Shown here: in pieces, positions 50,564-58,594 of the stretch | How the letters are laid out: every line of letters begins with the position of its first letter | Position numbering within the stretch: position 1 is the first letter of the stretch | NCBI GenBank assembly: GCA_016790635.1 | Contig: JAEUOR010000066.1 | Location: forward strand, 1-64,000 | Direction: 5' to 3' | DNA from: Burkholderiales bacterium | Lineage (GTDB): Bacteria; Pseudomonadota; Gammaproteobacteria; Burkholderiales; JAEUOS01 | DNA: 64,000 nucleotides | Notes under the pieces: generated by a model | What the model was told of the DNA's origin: nothing | What the model saw: only the letters and a program-made list of their open reading frames with translations | The model's database searches: none | Position numbers and translations under genes: made by a program

Positions 50564-51295
50564 ATGAGCATTCTCGCGGGAAAGTCCGCGCTCGTCACCG
50601 GCGGGTCTCGCGGCATGGGCAGGGCGATCAGTCTGGCGCTCGCCCGCGCCGGCGCGGACCTCGCGGTCAACTACGCGAGCAGTCGGTCGTCGGCTGAAGA
50701 CCTGTGCGCCGAGATCAGATCGATGGGGCGTCGCGCCGTCGCGCTGCGCGCCGACCTGTCAGAGCCGGAAAGCGCGCGCGGACTCGCGCGCGAAGCGATG
50801 GACGCGCTCGGCGGCATATCGATTCTCGTCAGCAACGCCGGGGTGGGCGATATCCGAGCTATCGACCAAGTCGACGAGTCGACCTGGGATCGCACGCACA
50901 ACCTCAACTTGAAGGCGGCCTTCCTGCTCTCCCAGGCAGTCGTTCCCGGGATGCGTGCAGCCAAGTGGGGACGCCTGATCTATATCGCGTCGACCGCCGC
51001 GCAGACCGGCGGCATCGTCGGCCCCCACTATGCATCGTCCAAGGCCGGCTTGATCGGGCTTGCGCACAGCTACGCCTCGCTGCTGGCGCGTGAAGGAATC
51101 ACCGCCAATGCGATCGCAATGGCCCTCGTGGAGACCGACATGCTCAAGGCGGCGCCCAATGTGAAGCCGGGGGTGGTCCCGGTCGGTCGTTTCGGTGAAC
51201 CCGACGAAATCGCGCGTGCCGCAGTTCTGCTTGCCGAGACCGGTTACATCACCGGCCAGACGATCAATATCAACGGCGGGGTCTATTTCTCCTGA
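50564..51295 (+). CDS. Short-chain dehydrogenase/reductase, FabG-like
   Basis: The protein has 243 residues of classical SDR type. It has the cofactor motif TGGSRGMG (residues 13-20), SNAG in the middle, catalytic S near 140 and YASSK near 155, and the end ITGQTININGGVYFS. It is 28 bases after the TRAP receptor gene. It probably oxidises an alcohol intermediate; the substrate is unknown. Confidence 0.92.
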   Translation: MSILAGKSALVTGGSRGMGRAISLALARAGADLAVNYASSRSSAEDLCAEIRSMGRRAVALRADLSEPESARGLAREAMDALGGISILVSNAGVGDIRAIDQVDESTWDRTHNLNLKAAFLLSQAVVPGMRAAKWGRLIYIASTAAQTGGIVGPHYASSKAGLIGLAHSYASLLAREGITANAIAMALVETDMLKAAPNVKPGVVPVGRFGEPDEIARAAVLLAETGYITGQTININGGVYFS

Positions 51296-51319
51296 ATCGT
51301 GAACAACCTGGAGCCTTGC

Positions 51320-51628
51320 ATGAACCCAGTAACCCTGTTTTCCGAAGTCTCTTGTCCAGCCGAGAATGCTGTGACCGTGCGCGCTGCACTGGAGCGTTTC
51401 GTGCGGGAAACGCGCGCCGAGCCGGGTTGCCTCGTATTCGAACTCGCGCAGCATCCGAAAGAACCGCATCGCTTCGCCTTGTACGAGGTTTTCGAGGGAC
51501 AGGCCGGCTTCGATGCTCACGCCGCCGCTCCGCATGTCAAGGACATGTTCGCGTTTCTTCAATCGCAGGGAGCCAAAGCGACTTTCGACTTCTGGACGCT
51601 GCTCTCGCCGCTCGCCGTGGCGAAGTGA
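51320..51628 (+). CDS. Antibiotic biosynthesis monooxygenase-fold (quinol monooxygenase-like) protein
   Basis: The protein has 102 residues. It has the ABM dimeric alpha-beta barrel pattern: VRAALERFVRETRAEPGCLVFEL, FALYEVFEGQAGFDAHAAAPHVKDM, where F-D-x-H-x4-P-H is the family motif. The ATG at 51320 has a GGAG site; an in-frame GTG at 51299 is less likely. It lies between the two SDR genes in the island. YgiN-type members oxidise quinols. Confidence 0.87.
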   Translation: MNPVTLFSEVSCPAENAVTVRAALERFVRETRAEPGCLVFELAQHPKEPHRFALYEVFEGQAGFDAHAAAPHVKDMFAFLQSQGAKATFDFWTLLSPLAVAK

Positions 51629-51659
51629 GGCAAGCCAAACCAACCTACCGGGAGATGCC

Positions 51660-52406
51660 ATGCAATTCTTGAACAAGAACGTACTCATCACAGGCGCCGG
51701 CTCCGGAATCGGACGAGCCACCGCGATCGAATTCGCCCGACGCGGCGCCCGCGTCGTCGTCTCGGACCTCAACGACTCCGATGGCCAAGCAACCCTGGGA
51801 ATGCTCAACGCTGCGCAATCGGGCGCGCACGTCTACCTGCATGCCGATATCCGGCGCGACGAGGACGTCGCCAAGCTCATCGAAGGCTGCTTGAGACTCG
51901 GGAATCTCGACGTCGCCGTGAACAACGCGGGTGCACCTTGCCCTCCCCTGCTGTTCGAGGACCAGACCGATGCGCAGTGGGATATCACGGTCGGGACGAA
52001 TCTGCGCGGCACCTGGAAATGCATGCAGCATGAGATCCGCGCGATGCGCAAAGTCGGACGCGGCTCGATCGTCAATCTGGCCTCGGTCGTCGGGTTGGGC
52101 GCGCTCCCGGCGATGAGCCCCTATGTCGCAAGCAAGTTCGGGATCGTGGGGCTCACAAAGGCGGCGGCGCTTGAGTGCGCAGCGGCGGGAATTCGCGTCA
52201 ACTGCATCTGCCCGGGCATCATCGCAACCAACATCGTCAATGCACTTCCCGACGAGGCCAAGAAGATGATCGTCGGCATGCATCCGATCGGCCGCATGGG
52301 CGACGCGGAGGAGGTGGCCCGGGCCATCTGCTGGATGGCCTCCGACGACGCGAGTTTCCTGGTCGGCGCACACCTTACCCTGGACGGCGGGTATTCGGCG
52401 CAGTAG
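51660..52406 (+). CDS. Short-chain dehydrogenase/reductase
   Basis: The protein has 248 residues. It has TGAGSGIG, the NNAG motif, catalytic S and YVASK (SPYVASKFGIVGLTKAAALE) and GAHLTLDGGYSAQ at the C terminus. The ATG follows a GGGAGATG stretch. It is distinct from the SDR at 50564 (different cofactor loop with D in VVSDLND, favouring NAD). It is part of the same transcript. Confidence 0.92.
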   Translation: MQFLNKNVLITGAGSGIGRATAIEFARRGARVVVSDLNDSDGQATLGMLNAAQSGAHVYLHADIRRDEDVAKLIEGCLRLGNLDVAVNNAGAPCPPLLFEDQTDAQWDITVGTNLRGTWKCMQHEIRAMRKVGRGSIVNLASVVGLGALPAMSPYVASKFGIVGLTKAAALECAAAGIRVNCICPGIIATNIVNALPDEAKKMIVGMHPIGRMGDAEEVARAICWMASDDASFLVGAHLTLDGGYSAQ

Positions 52407-52452
52407 CCTCCGACTCCTCCAAGCCTCCAATCATTTCTCAGGAGAACCTGCA

Positions 52453-53034
52453 ATGAAGACCACGTATTTCGATTCGAGGGCGATGCAGACCCGGATCGCA
52501 CGGTTCAAGTCGATTCCCTCGCAGAAAAACGACGCGCTCGCCAAGCACGGCATTCCCGTCGAAGCGATGGAAATGATCGCGGCCAAGGACATCATGTACT
52601 ACCTCGGACCAAAGAACTCCGTCGCCGGAGCGTCCGGCGGGACCGCGCCCGCGGTGGACGGGCAGCCCGGGCTCTCCGTCTACGTGGTCAAGTGCCCGCC
52701 TGGTCAGGGCCCGATGCTGCACGCCCATCAACGGACACACGAGACGTTTTTCTGTCTGGATGGCCGCTGGGAGGTGCGCTGGAACGACGACGGTTCCGAC
52801 AGCGCGATCCTGGAGCCTTACGACATGATTGCTGTTCCGGTCAACGTGTCGCGGGCGTTCCGCAACGTCTCTGAACGGGAAGCGCACCTCTTGGTGATGA
52901 TCCAGGGGGACCCCAACGACATGACCGACGTTGCCTACGCGCCCGCGGTCGGGGCGGAGCTCGTAAACCGCCATGGACCGCAAGCCAAGGCCGGTTTCGA
53001 GAAGATCGGGGTGACCTTCGACGCCGGCGTCTAG
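52453..53034 (+). CDS. Cupin-domain protein, paralogue of the cupin at 47327
   Basis: The protein has 193 residues. The cupin core is VKCPPGQGPMLHAHQRTHETFFCLDG with two H and E ligands. It aligns end to end with the protein at 47327 at roughly half identity by eye. An AGGAG site precedes the ATG. It sits between the second SDR and the TRAP small permease, so the two cupins bracket the enzyme genes of this island and may do successive steps or the same step on different isomers. Confidence 0.85.
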   Translation: MKTTYFDSRAMQTRIARFKSIPSQKNDALAKHGIPVEAMEMIAAKDIMYYLGPKNSVAGASGGTAPAVDGQPGLSVYVVKCPPGQGPMLHAHQRTHETFFCLDGRWEVRWNDDGSDSAILEPYDMIAVPVNVSRAFRNVSEREAHLLVMIQGDPNDMTDVAYAPAVGAELVNRHGPQAKAGFEKIGVTFDAGV

Positions 53035-53075
53035 GCCAGATACGCACTCAAGGCCGCTCGCGCGGCAAGGGGGGA

Positions 53076-53585
53076 TTGTTGGAGCATTGGATTCGGACCG
53101 GCTCGCTTTGGATGCACAAGATCGGCGCTTTGCTGGTCGTCGTCATGGCCGCGGTGATCATGTACGACGCGTTGGGGCGCCTGTTGTTCAACCGTCCGTT
53201 TGCCGGCACTGCGGAACTGGCGTCGACGGCGATGGTGGTCCTCACCTTTCTCCAGGTCCCCTACGTCATTCTCGAGAAGAAGCTGTTGCGCGTGACATTT
53301 CTTTTCGATCGTGTCGGCCCAACAGCACGCGGCGCCCTCAACGTCTTCGCTTATCTCTGCGGGACGCTGTTCTTCTCGGTGTTGTTCGCGACATCGATCG
53401 AACCCGCGCTCGAGGGCTGGCGGATAGGCGAGTACTTCGGCTCAGCCGTTTTCCGCATTCCTGGATGGCCCTTGCGCTTCGCTACCCTGTTCCTCTGGCT
53501 CGTCGCCGCGCTCGTGTGTCTCTACTTCCTCGTCGAGGCGCTTCGCGGTCGCATGACGGAACGCGAAGAACAGCTGCCGGATTGA
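53076..53585 (+). CDS. TRAP transporter small permease, DctQ type
   Basis: The protein has 169 residues with four membrane segments (about 15-32, 50-68, 92-110, 130-150). The DctQ pattern is seen in MVVLTFLQVPYVILEKKLLRV. The start is not certain: TTG at 53076 or 53079 follows AAGGGGGG; an ATG at 53112 would lose part of the first helix region. The next gene is its partner DctM. Confidence 0.85.
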   Translation: MLEHWIRTGSLWMHKIGALLVVVMAAVIMYDALGRLLFNRPFAGTAELASTAMVVLTFLQVPYVILEKKLLRVTFLFDRVGPTARGALNVFAYLCGTLFFSVLFATSIEPALEGWRIGEYFGSAVFRIPGWPLRFATLFLWLVAALVCLYFLVEALRGRMTEREEQLPD

Positions 53586-53591
53586 TGCGCC

Positions 53592-54917
53592 ATGGGAGCC
53601 AATGGAATCTGGTACGTGCTGGGTTTGATCGCGATCCTGTCCATTCTCGGGGTGCACGTTGCTTTCGGGTTCGCCATCGCCGCGTCGATCGGACTGTATT
53701 TCTCGTTGGGTGGCTGGGCGCCGATGCTCAACCTGCTGCAACAGACGGCGCTTTCCGGAGTCAAGGACTACAACTTCATCGTACTTCCGCTATTCACGGT
53801 CATGGGCATGCTGGTCGCCTACTGCGGTGCGGCGGCTGATCTGTTCAACGTGGTCAATCGGCGCCTTGCCGGTGTGCCCGCACGTCTGGCGGTCGCGACC
53901 GTCGCCGGCAACGCCGTCTTCGCAGCGGTGACCGGGGTCGGCGTGGCGGCGGCGGCGGCGTTCTCGCATGTCGCATACCCAGTCATGCGGACACTCGGGT
54001 ATTCACGCAGCTTTGCCACCGGATGCATCGCTGGCAGCTCGGTGCTGGGGCTGCTGATCCCTCCGTCGGTATTCATGATCGTGTGGGCCATTCTTACGGA
54101 ACAATCAGTCGGTAAGCTCTTCGCGGCAGGCGTATTCCCGGGACTCCTGCTCGCGTTCCTGTATGCGGTCTATTGCATTATTCACGCGATCATCGACCCC
54201 TCGGTCGCCCCTGCCGGGAGTATCGGAGGTAAAGCGGCGCAAGCTCCGGCGACCGCCCCGGAGCGGCGCGCGGAATTCACCGGCTGGTTCGGCGTCGTGC
54301 TGCTGGTCGTCGTCACGCTGGGAGGCATCTGGCTCGGTTTCGTGACGCCCACGGAAGGTTCAGCTGTCGGGCTTGCCGGCAGCGCAATTCTCGCGCGCGC
54401 GAAAGGACTCTCCTGGCAACGCCAGTTCGATTGTTTCGTGGAGGCCGGCAAGACGGTGACGCCCATTCTGCTGCTCCTTGTCGGAGCGATGATGTATTCC
54501 AAGCTGCTCGCCCTGGAAGGCGTACCCGACAGGGTCAAGGACCTCATGGCGGGAATGGGATTGTCAAAAGAGGGGACCTTGCTCTTCATGGTCGTCGTCT
54601 GGTTCATCCTCGGCGCCTTGATCGACTCGATATCGATCATGCTCCTAACGGTTCCCATCTTCTGGCCGGTGGCTGCCGCACTCGGCTACGACCCGATCGT
54701 CTTCGCGCTCGTCGGGATTCTGGTCATCGAGGCAGGCATTCTGACGCCGCCCTTCGGCCTTGGGGTTTTCGTCGTCAAAGCGGCCGTCCCGGATCGTCTG
54801 ATCACCGTTCGCGAGATTTTCGTCGGTGCGACCCCGTACTGGATTCTTATCCTCGTGGTTGCGTGGCTGGTCTATGCATGGCCACCTCTTTCGACATGGC
54901 TACCTTCGAAGATCTGA
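53592..54917 (+). CDS. TRAP transporter large permease, DctM type
   Basis: The protein has 441 residues with 12 or so membrane segments. Typical DctM stretches are LPLFTVMGMLVAYCG, NAVFAAVTGVGVAAAAAFSHVAYPVM, IPPSVFMIVWAILTEQSVGKLFAAGVFPG, and TPPFGLGVFVVKA near the end. It forms the Na+-driven transport unit with DctQ six bases upstream. The receptor at 49471 is the likely partner. Confidence 0.92.
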   Translation: MGANGIWYVLGLIAILSILGVHVAFGFAIAASIGLYFSLGGWAPMLNLLQQTALSGVKDYNFIVLPLFTVMGMLVAYCGAAADLFNVVNRRLAGVPARLAVATVAGNAVFAAVTGVGVAAAAAFSHVAYPVMRTLGYSRSFATGCIAGSSVLGLLIPPSVFMIVWAILTEQSVGKLFAAGVFPGLLLAFLYAVYCIIHAIIDPSVAPAGSIGGKAAQAPATAPERRAEFTGWFGVVLLVVVTLGGIWLGFVTPTEGSAVGLAGSAILARAKGLSWQRQFDCFVEAGKTVTPILLLLVGAMMYSKLLALEGVPDRVKDLMAGMGLSKEGTLLFMVVVWFILGALIDSISIMLLTVPIFWPVAAALGYDPIVFALVGILVIEAGILTPPFGLGVFVVKAAVPDRLITVREIFVGATPYWILILVVAWLVYAWPPLSTWLPSKI

Positions 54918-54918
54918 T

Positions 54919-55923
54919 ATGACCGCGACCGTGGAAACGATGCGGGCCGTCCATGTCACCGCCCCGGGCGGTCCCGAGGTTCTGAAAACGGTCCTCCTGG
55001 CGTTGCCCGTTCCCGGCCCGGGGCAGGTTCGGGTTCGCGTCGCCGCCATCGGTGTGGGAACTGCGGACCAGCTGGTGCGCACCGGCCGCTACCCTTGGAT
55101 GCCTGCGCTGCCCGCTGTGCCGGGAATAGAGGCCAGCGGGATCGTCGATGCCGTCGGCCCCGGCCCGAACCGCTACAAGGTCGGCGACCGGGTTGCGATT
55201 TCGGCGGAACACAACCGCAATTGCTACGCGGAGTTCGTCGTCCAGGACGCGGCATGGGTGTTTCCGGTCCCGGATAAAGTCGATCTTGTCGAAGCCGGAT
55301 GCCTGGCCACCTATCGAGTCGCGTGGCACCTCCTTCACACGGCGGCGCGTGTTCGCCCTGGAGAATGGGCGTTGATCATCGGCGCAGCGGGTGGAGTGGG
55401 AGCGGCGCTGCTCCAGCTATGTCGAGACGCAGGCGTCCGTACGGTAGCCGCCGTGCGCGGCGAGCTAAAAGCGGATTTCGCGAATCGCATCGGCGCGGAT
55501 CTTGTCGTCGACACGCGCAGGTTCTCGCTGGCCGAGGCCGTTCGCGATGCGACCGGCGGCGGCGCCGCGTTTGTTTTCGATCCCGTCGGCGGCGATCAAT
55601 TCACCACCCACCTGGGGTTGCTGAGCGCTGTCGGAACCCTGACTCTGTACGGTTTGATTGACGGATGGCCGCCGGAGAATCTGCTCGACCCGATGCGCCG
55701 TCGCGTGGCGATGAGCCCGGCAATTCGCTTCTTTTCGTTGCACTCTTTCGACGACAAACCGGCGATCACGGCCGAAGTGTCCGAAAGGATCCTTACACGA
55801 ATGGCGAACGGGGCGATCCGGGTTCCTATACACCAGCGATTGCGGCTCGATGAGGCGTCAGTCGCCCACCGAGCCTTGGAGGAAGGGAAGGTAGTGGGAA
55901 AAATCGTACTTGTCCCAGAATGA
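54919..55923 (+). CDS. NADPH:quinone oxidoreductase-like zinc-free alcohol dehydrogenase family protein
   Basis: The protein has 334 residues of the medium-chain dehydrogenase family. It has GPGQVRVRVAAIGVGTADQLVRTGRYPW, VPGIEASGIVDAVGPG, the cofactor motif GAAGGVGAALLQLC near 155 and FDPVGG. Zinc-ligand cysteines are absent, so it belongs to the quinone oxidoreductase/zeta-crystallin group. It starts one base after the dctM stop and ends the apparent transcript that began at 47327. Confidence 0.9.
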   Translation: MTATVETMRAVHVTAPGGPEVLKTVLLALPVPGPGQVRVRVAAIGVGTADQLVRTGRYPWMPALPAVPGIEASGIVDAVGPGPNRYKVGDRVAISAEHNRNCYAEFVVQDAAWVFPVPDKVDLVEAGCLATYRVAWHLLHTAARVRPGEWALIIGAAGGVGAALLQLCRDAGVRTVAAVRGELKADFANRIGADLVVDTRRFSLAEAVRDATGGGAAFVFDPVGGDQFTTHLGLLSAVGTLTLYGLIDGWPPENLLDPMRRRVAMSPAIRFFSLHSFDDKPAITAEVSERILTRMANGAIRVPIHQRLRLDEASVAHRALEEGKVVGKIVLVPE

Positions 55924-55961
55924 GGCGAGTCCATCCCAACACGCAGCCAGCAACGCCCCGT

Positions 55962-56327
55962 AAACTCTTTCAGGTGGTCGATCTGGCGCGCGCCGAGACG
56001 GACAAGCTCAACTGCACCTCCTACGGGCCGGGCGCTGCCCGGCAGCTAGCGACGGACCTCATCGAAGACGCCACCAAATTGCAGTTGACCGATGTCCCCT
56101 ACGAGCAGGGTGCGCCCAACGGCGATACGGGCGTGCAGGTTCCCCTGGTCATCGAACCGGCGGGTGCGATCATGCAGTTCATCAAGGCGGGAAACGTGCG
56201 CGCAGTCGCCTATTCGGCAGCCACGCGCCATCCGCTCGCCCCCGAGGTGTTGACCTTGGCCGAGAACCTGCCGGGCCTCGACATTCCCGGCAGGCACGGT
56301 AGCTGGCTGCCTGCCGGAAAACATTAA
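55962..56327 (+). pseudogene. Fossil of a TctC/Bug-family receptor (middle part only)
   Basis: About 121 codons align by eye to the middle of Bug proteins: KLNCTSYGPG where these have KL-Y-AS-G, LTDVPYEQGAPNGDTG for the HVPYKGGAP block, IKAGNVRAVAYSAATRHPLAPEV for the IKAGKLRALAVTSAKRSP block, and LPGLDIPGRHGSWLPAG near the stop. The signal peptide, first lobe and C-terminal third are missing. An ATG at 55920 overlapping the previous stop could still allow translation. It is distinct from the intact Bug gene at 57497. Confidence 0.75.
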
Positions 56328-56375
56328 ACTCGACTGATCGCGGCGAGCGAGCGCCGCCCTTCCGGAATCACACGC

Positions 56376-56663
56376 ATGGCCGCCTACTGCATCTCCAACG
56401 TCGAAGTCCTCGACCCCGCCGCCTACGAGAACTATCGCTCGCGCACCCTGGCCACGATTGAGAAGTTCGGCGGGCGCTTCGTCGTGCGCGGCGGCAAGGC
56501 CGAGGCCAAGGAAGGCGCTTGGAAGCCGCACCGCATGATCGTGGTCGAGTTCCCCGACCTCGACACCGCGAACCGCTGGTACCACTCGCCGGACTACCAG
56601 GCCATCATCGGCTACCGCGAGAAGAGCGCGCGCACCGACTTGGTCATCGTCGAGGGCCTGTAG
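56376..56663 (+). CDS. DUF1330 protein
   Basis: The protein has 95 residues of the dimeric alpha-beta barrel family DUF1330: YCISNVEVLDPAAYENYRS, GGRFVVRGGKAEAKEG, RMIVVEFPDLDTANRWYHSPDYQ. The function of the family is unknown; members occur in aromatic and lactone catabolic clusters. It is followed 46 bases later by a hydrolase gene. Confidence 0.88.
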   Translation: MAAYCISNVEVLDPAAYENYRSRTLATIEKFGGRFVVRGGKAEAKEGAWKPHRMIVVEFPDLDTANRWYHSPDYQAIIGYREKSARTDLVIVEGL

Positions 56664-56709
56664 CGGCGCATTTCCGATCATCCATTTTTCAACCCCGGAG
56701 CAACGCTTT

Positions 56710-57423
56710 ATGAGTGTCATCGAACGCGCCTTCGTCGCCCAGCGCGACGGCCACACTATCCCCGGCGTGCTGTGGCTGCCCGCAGGCGCCACCGGCCGAG
56801 CACCGCTGATGCTGATCAGCCACGGCGGCGGCGGCCACAAGAAGTCCAAGGTGATCCAGGAAGTGTCGGCGTCGATGGTCGCGCGCGGGTTCGCCGCCGC
56901 CGCGATCGACGGCCCGATGCACGGCGAGCGCCGCGCGCAGATCGAGGAAGGCCCGCCGGTGCAGGGCGAATTCGTTTCGCGCTGGAAATCCGGCCCCGAC
57001 AACGGCGGCATGGTCGACTTCATGATCGCCGACTGGAAGGCAGCGCTCGATCACCTGGTCACGCTGCCTGAGATCGACGGTGCGCGCGTGGGCTGGAACG
57101 GCCTGTCGATGGGCACCGCGTTCGGTCTGCCGTTCGTCGCCGCCGAGCCGCGCATCAAGGCTGCGGTGCTGGGCCTGTGGGGCCTGTGCTTCCCGATGAG
57201 CGAGCGCCTCGGCACCGATGCGCCGCAGGTCGCCTGCCCGGTGTACTTCCAATTGAAGTGGAACGACGAACTCTTCACCCGCCAGGGCCAGCTCGACCTC
57301 TTCGACAAGCTGGGAACGGCCGACAAGCGCCTCAAGGTCTACATGGGCAAGCACGCGGAGCGCGGGCCGGAACAGCGCGCCGACGCCGAAGCCTTTCTCG
57401 TCGAGCGGCTGGCCGGCTCATGA
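56710..57423 (+). CDS. Dienelactone hydrolase-like alpha/beta hydrolase
   Basis: The protein has 237 residues. Nucleophile elbow GLSMG (WNGLSMGTAFGLPF) near residue 130, oxyanion loop ISHGGGGHKKS near 37, an aspartate in LKWNDELF and the histidine in GKHAE. It resembles dienelactone hydrolase/X-Pro-like esterases. It follows the DUF1330 gene and precedes a Bug gene by 73 bases. Confidence 0.85.
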   Translation: MSVIERAFVAQRDGHTIPGVLWLPAGATGRAPLMLISHGGGGHKKSKVIQEVSASMVARGFAAAAIDGPMHGERRAQIEEGPPVQGEFVSRWKSGPDNGGMVDFMIADWKAALDHLVTLPEIDGARVGWNGLSMGTAFGLPFVAAEPRIKAAVLGLWGLCFPMSERLGTDAPQVACPVYFQLKWNDELFTRQGQLDLFDKLGTADKRLKVYMGKHAERGPEQRADAEAFLVERLAGS

Positions 57424-57496
57424 CGCGGGGCCGCCGCCTGCGCTCGGGGCCGCCACGATGAAGCTTGCGCGACTATTCCATTCACGGAGGACAACG

Positions 57497-58468
57497 ATGC
57501 GTTTCCTGTGGCTGGCCCTGATCCTGTGCGCGGCGCACCCGCTCGCGCCGGCGCTCGCGCAAACCTTTCCCGACCGTCCGCTTAAGCTCATCGTGCCGAC
57601 GGGGGCCGGCAGTTCGCCCGACATCCACGCGCGCCTCTTCGCCACCGAGCTCGCGACCCTGCTCGGCCAGCCGGTCGTCGTCGAGAACGTCGCCGGCGCC
57701 GCGGGCATCATCGGCACCGAACGGGCGATGAAGTCCGCGTCCGACGGGTACACGCTGCTGTACGGCTACAACCAGCTGGTCACCATGAACCCGGCGCTGT
57801 ATGCAAAGCTGCCCTACGACCCGGCAAAGGACATGCAGCCGGTCACGCACATCCTGAACGGCTCCTACATCTGGATCACCGCGGCCGGCAGCGGCATCCC
57901 CGGCATGCGCGAGTGGCTGGCGCAGGCGAAGGCCCAGCCGGGCAGGCTTACCTACGGTACGGGCGGCACCGGCACCGCGGCCCACCTGGGCGGTGCCCTG
58001 CTCGAGACCATGGCCGGCATCGACCTGCTGCACGTGCCGTACAAGACCGGTCCCGCCGCGGTGACCGATGTCCTCGGCGGGCAGGTCGGCGTGACCATGG
58101 AACCGACCGGGTCGGCAGTCCGGCTTGTGCAGGGCGGCAAGATGCGGGCGCTCGCGGTGACTTCGGCCGCGCGTCTGGCGGTGCTGCCGGAGGTCCCCGC
58201 GGTTAGCGAAATCCTGCCGGGCTACGAGGTGCTGGGCTGGCACGCCATATGGGCGCCGATGGGCACGCCTGCGCCGGTCGTCGCCCGCTTGAACAGCGAG
58301 CTTCGCAAGGTGCTGGCCTTGCCGGCGATCCGCAAGCGCCTGGCCGATGTCGCCCTCGAGCCGACCGGCTCGACCCCCGAGGAGGTCGCGGCGATCACCG
58401 CGCGCGAGGCCGCCGTCTGGTCCAGGCTCATCCGCGAAAAAAGGATCCGGATCGATCAAAGCGTGTGA
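57497..58468 (+). CDS. TctC/Bug-family receptor
   Basis: The protein has 323 residues with a signal peptide (MRFLWLALILCAAHPLAPALAQ). Bug motifs: FPDRPLKLIVPTGAGSSPDIHARLF, VENVAGAAGIIGTERAM, LLHVPYKTGPAAVTDVLGG and LPEVPAVSEILPG. A GGAGG site precedes the ATG. It sits between the hydrolase and the two-domain cupin in the island. No membrane subunits are near. Confidence 0.9.
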   Translation: MRFLWLALILCAAHPLAPALAQTFPDRPLKLIVPTGAGSSPDIHARLFATELATLLGQPVVVENVAGAAGIIGTERAMKSASDGYTLLYGYNQLVTMNPALYAKLPYDPAKDMQPVTHILNGSYIWITAAGSGIPGMREWLAQAKAQPGRLTYGTGGTGTAAHLGGALLETMAGIDLLHVPYKTGPAAVTDVLGGQVGVTMEPTGSAVRLVQGGKMRALAVTSAARLAVLPEVPAVSEILPGYEVLGWHAIWAPMGTPAPVVARLNSELRKVLALPAIRKRLADVALEPTGSTPEEVAAITAREAAVWSRLIREKRIRIDQSV

Positions 58469-58594
58469 GAGAACTCGTCGCGTCGAGCTACGGCCGCTTC
58501 GTGCAGGCCGCCATCCTCGCCGAGCATTGCCGCGGCGGCCCTCGATGCGAGCGCCCGGCGCCAATTGACCTTCTTGCCTTCGCTGGAGACCCGC

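Noticed and set aside
49471..56327. The TRAP island as a recently transferred element
   Set aside because: Codon use seems slightly less G+C-rich than its flanks, but I cannot compute it, and there is no integrase, tRNA or flanking repeat.
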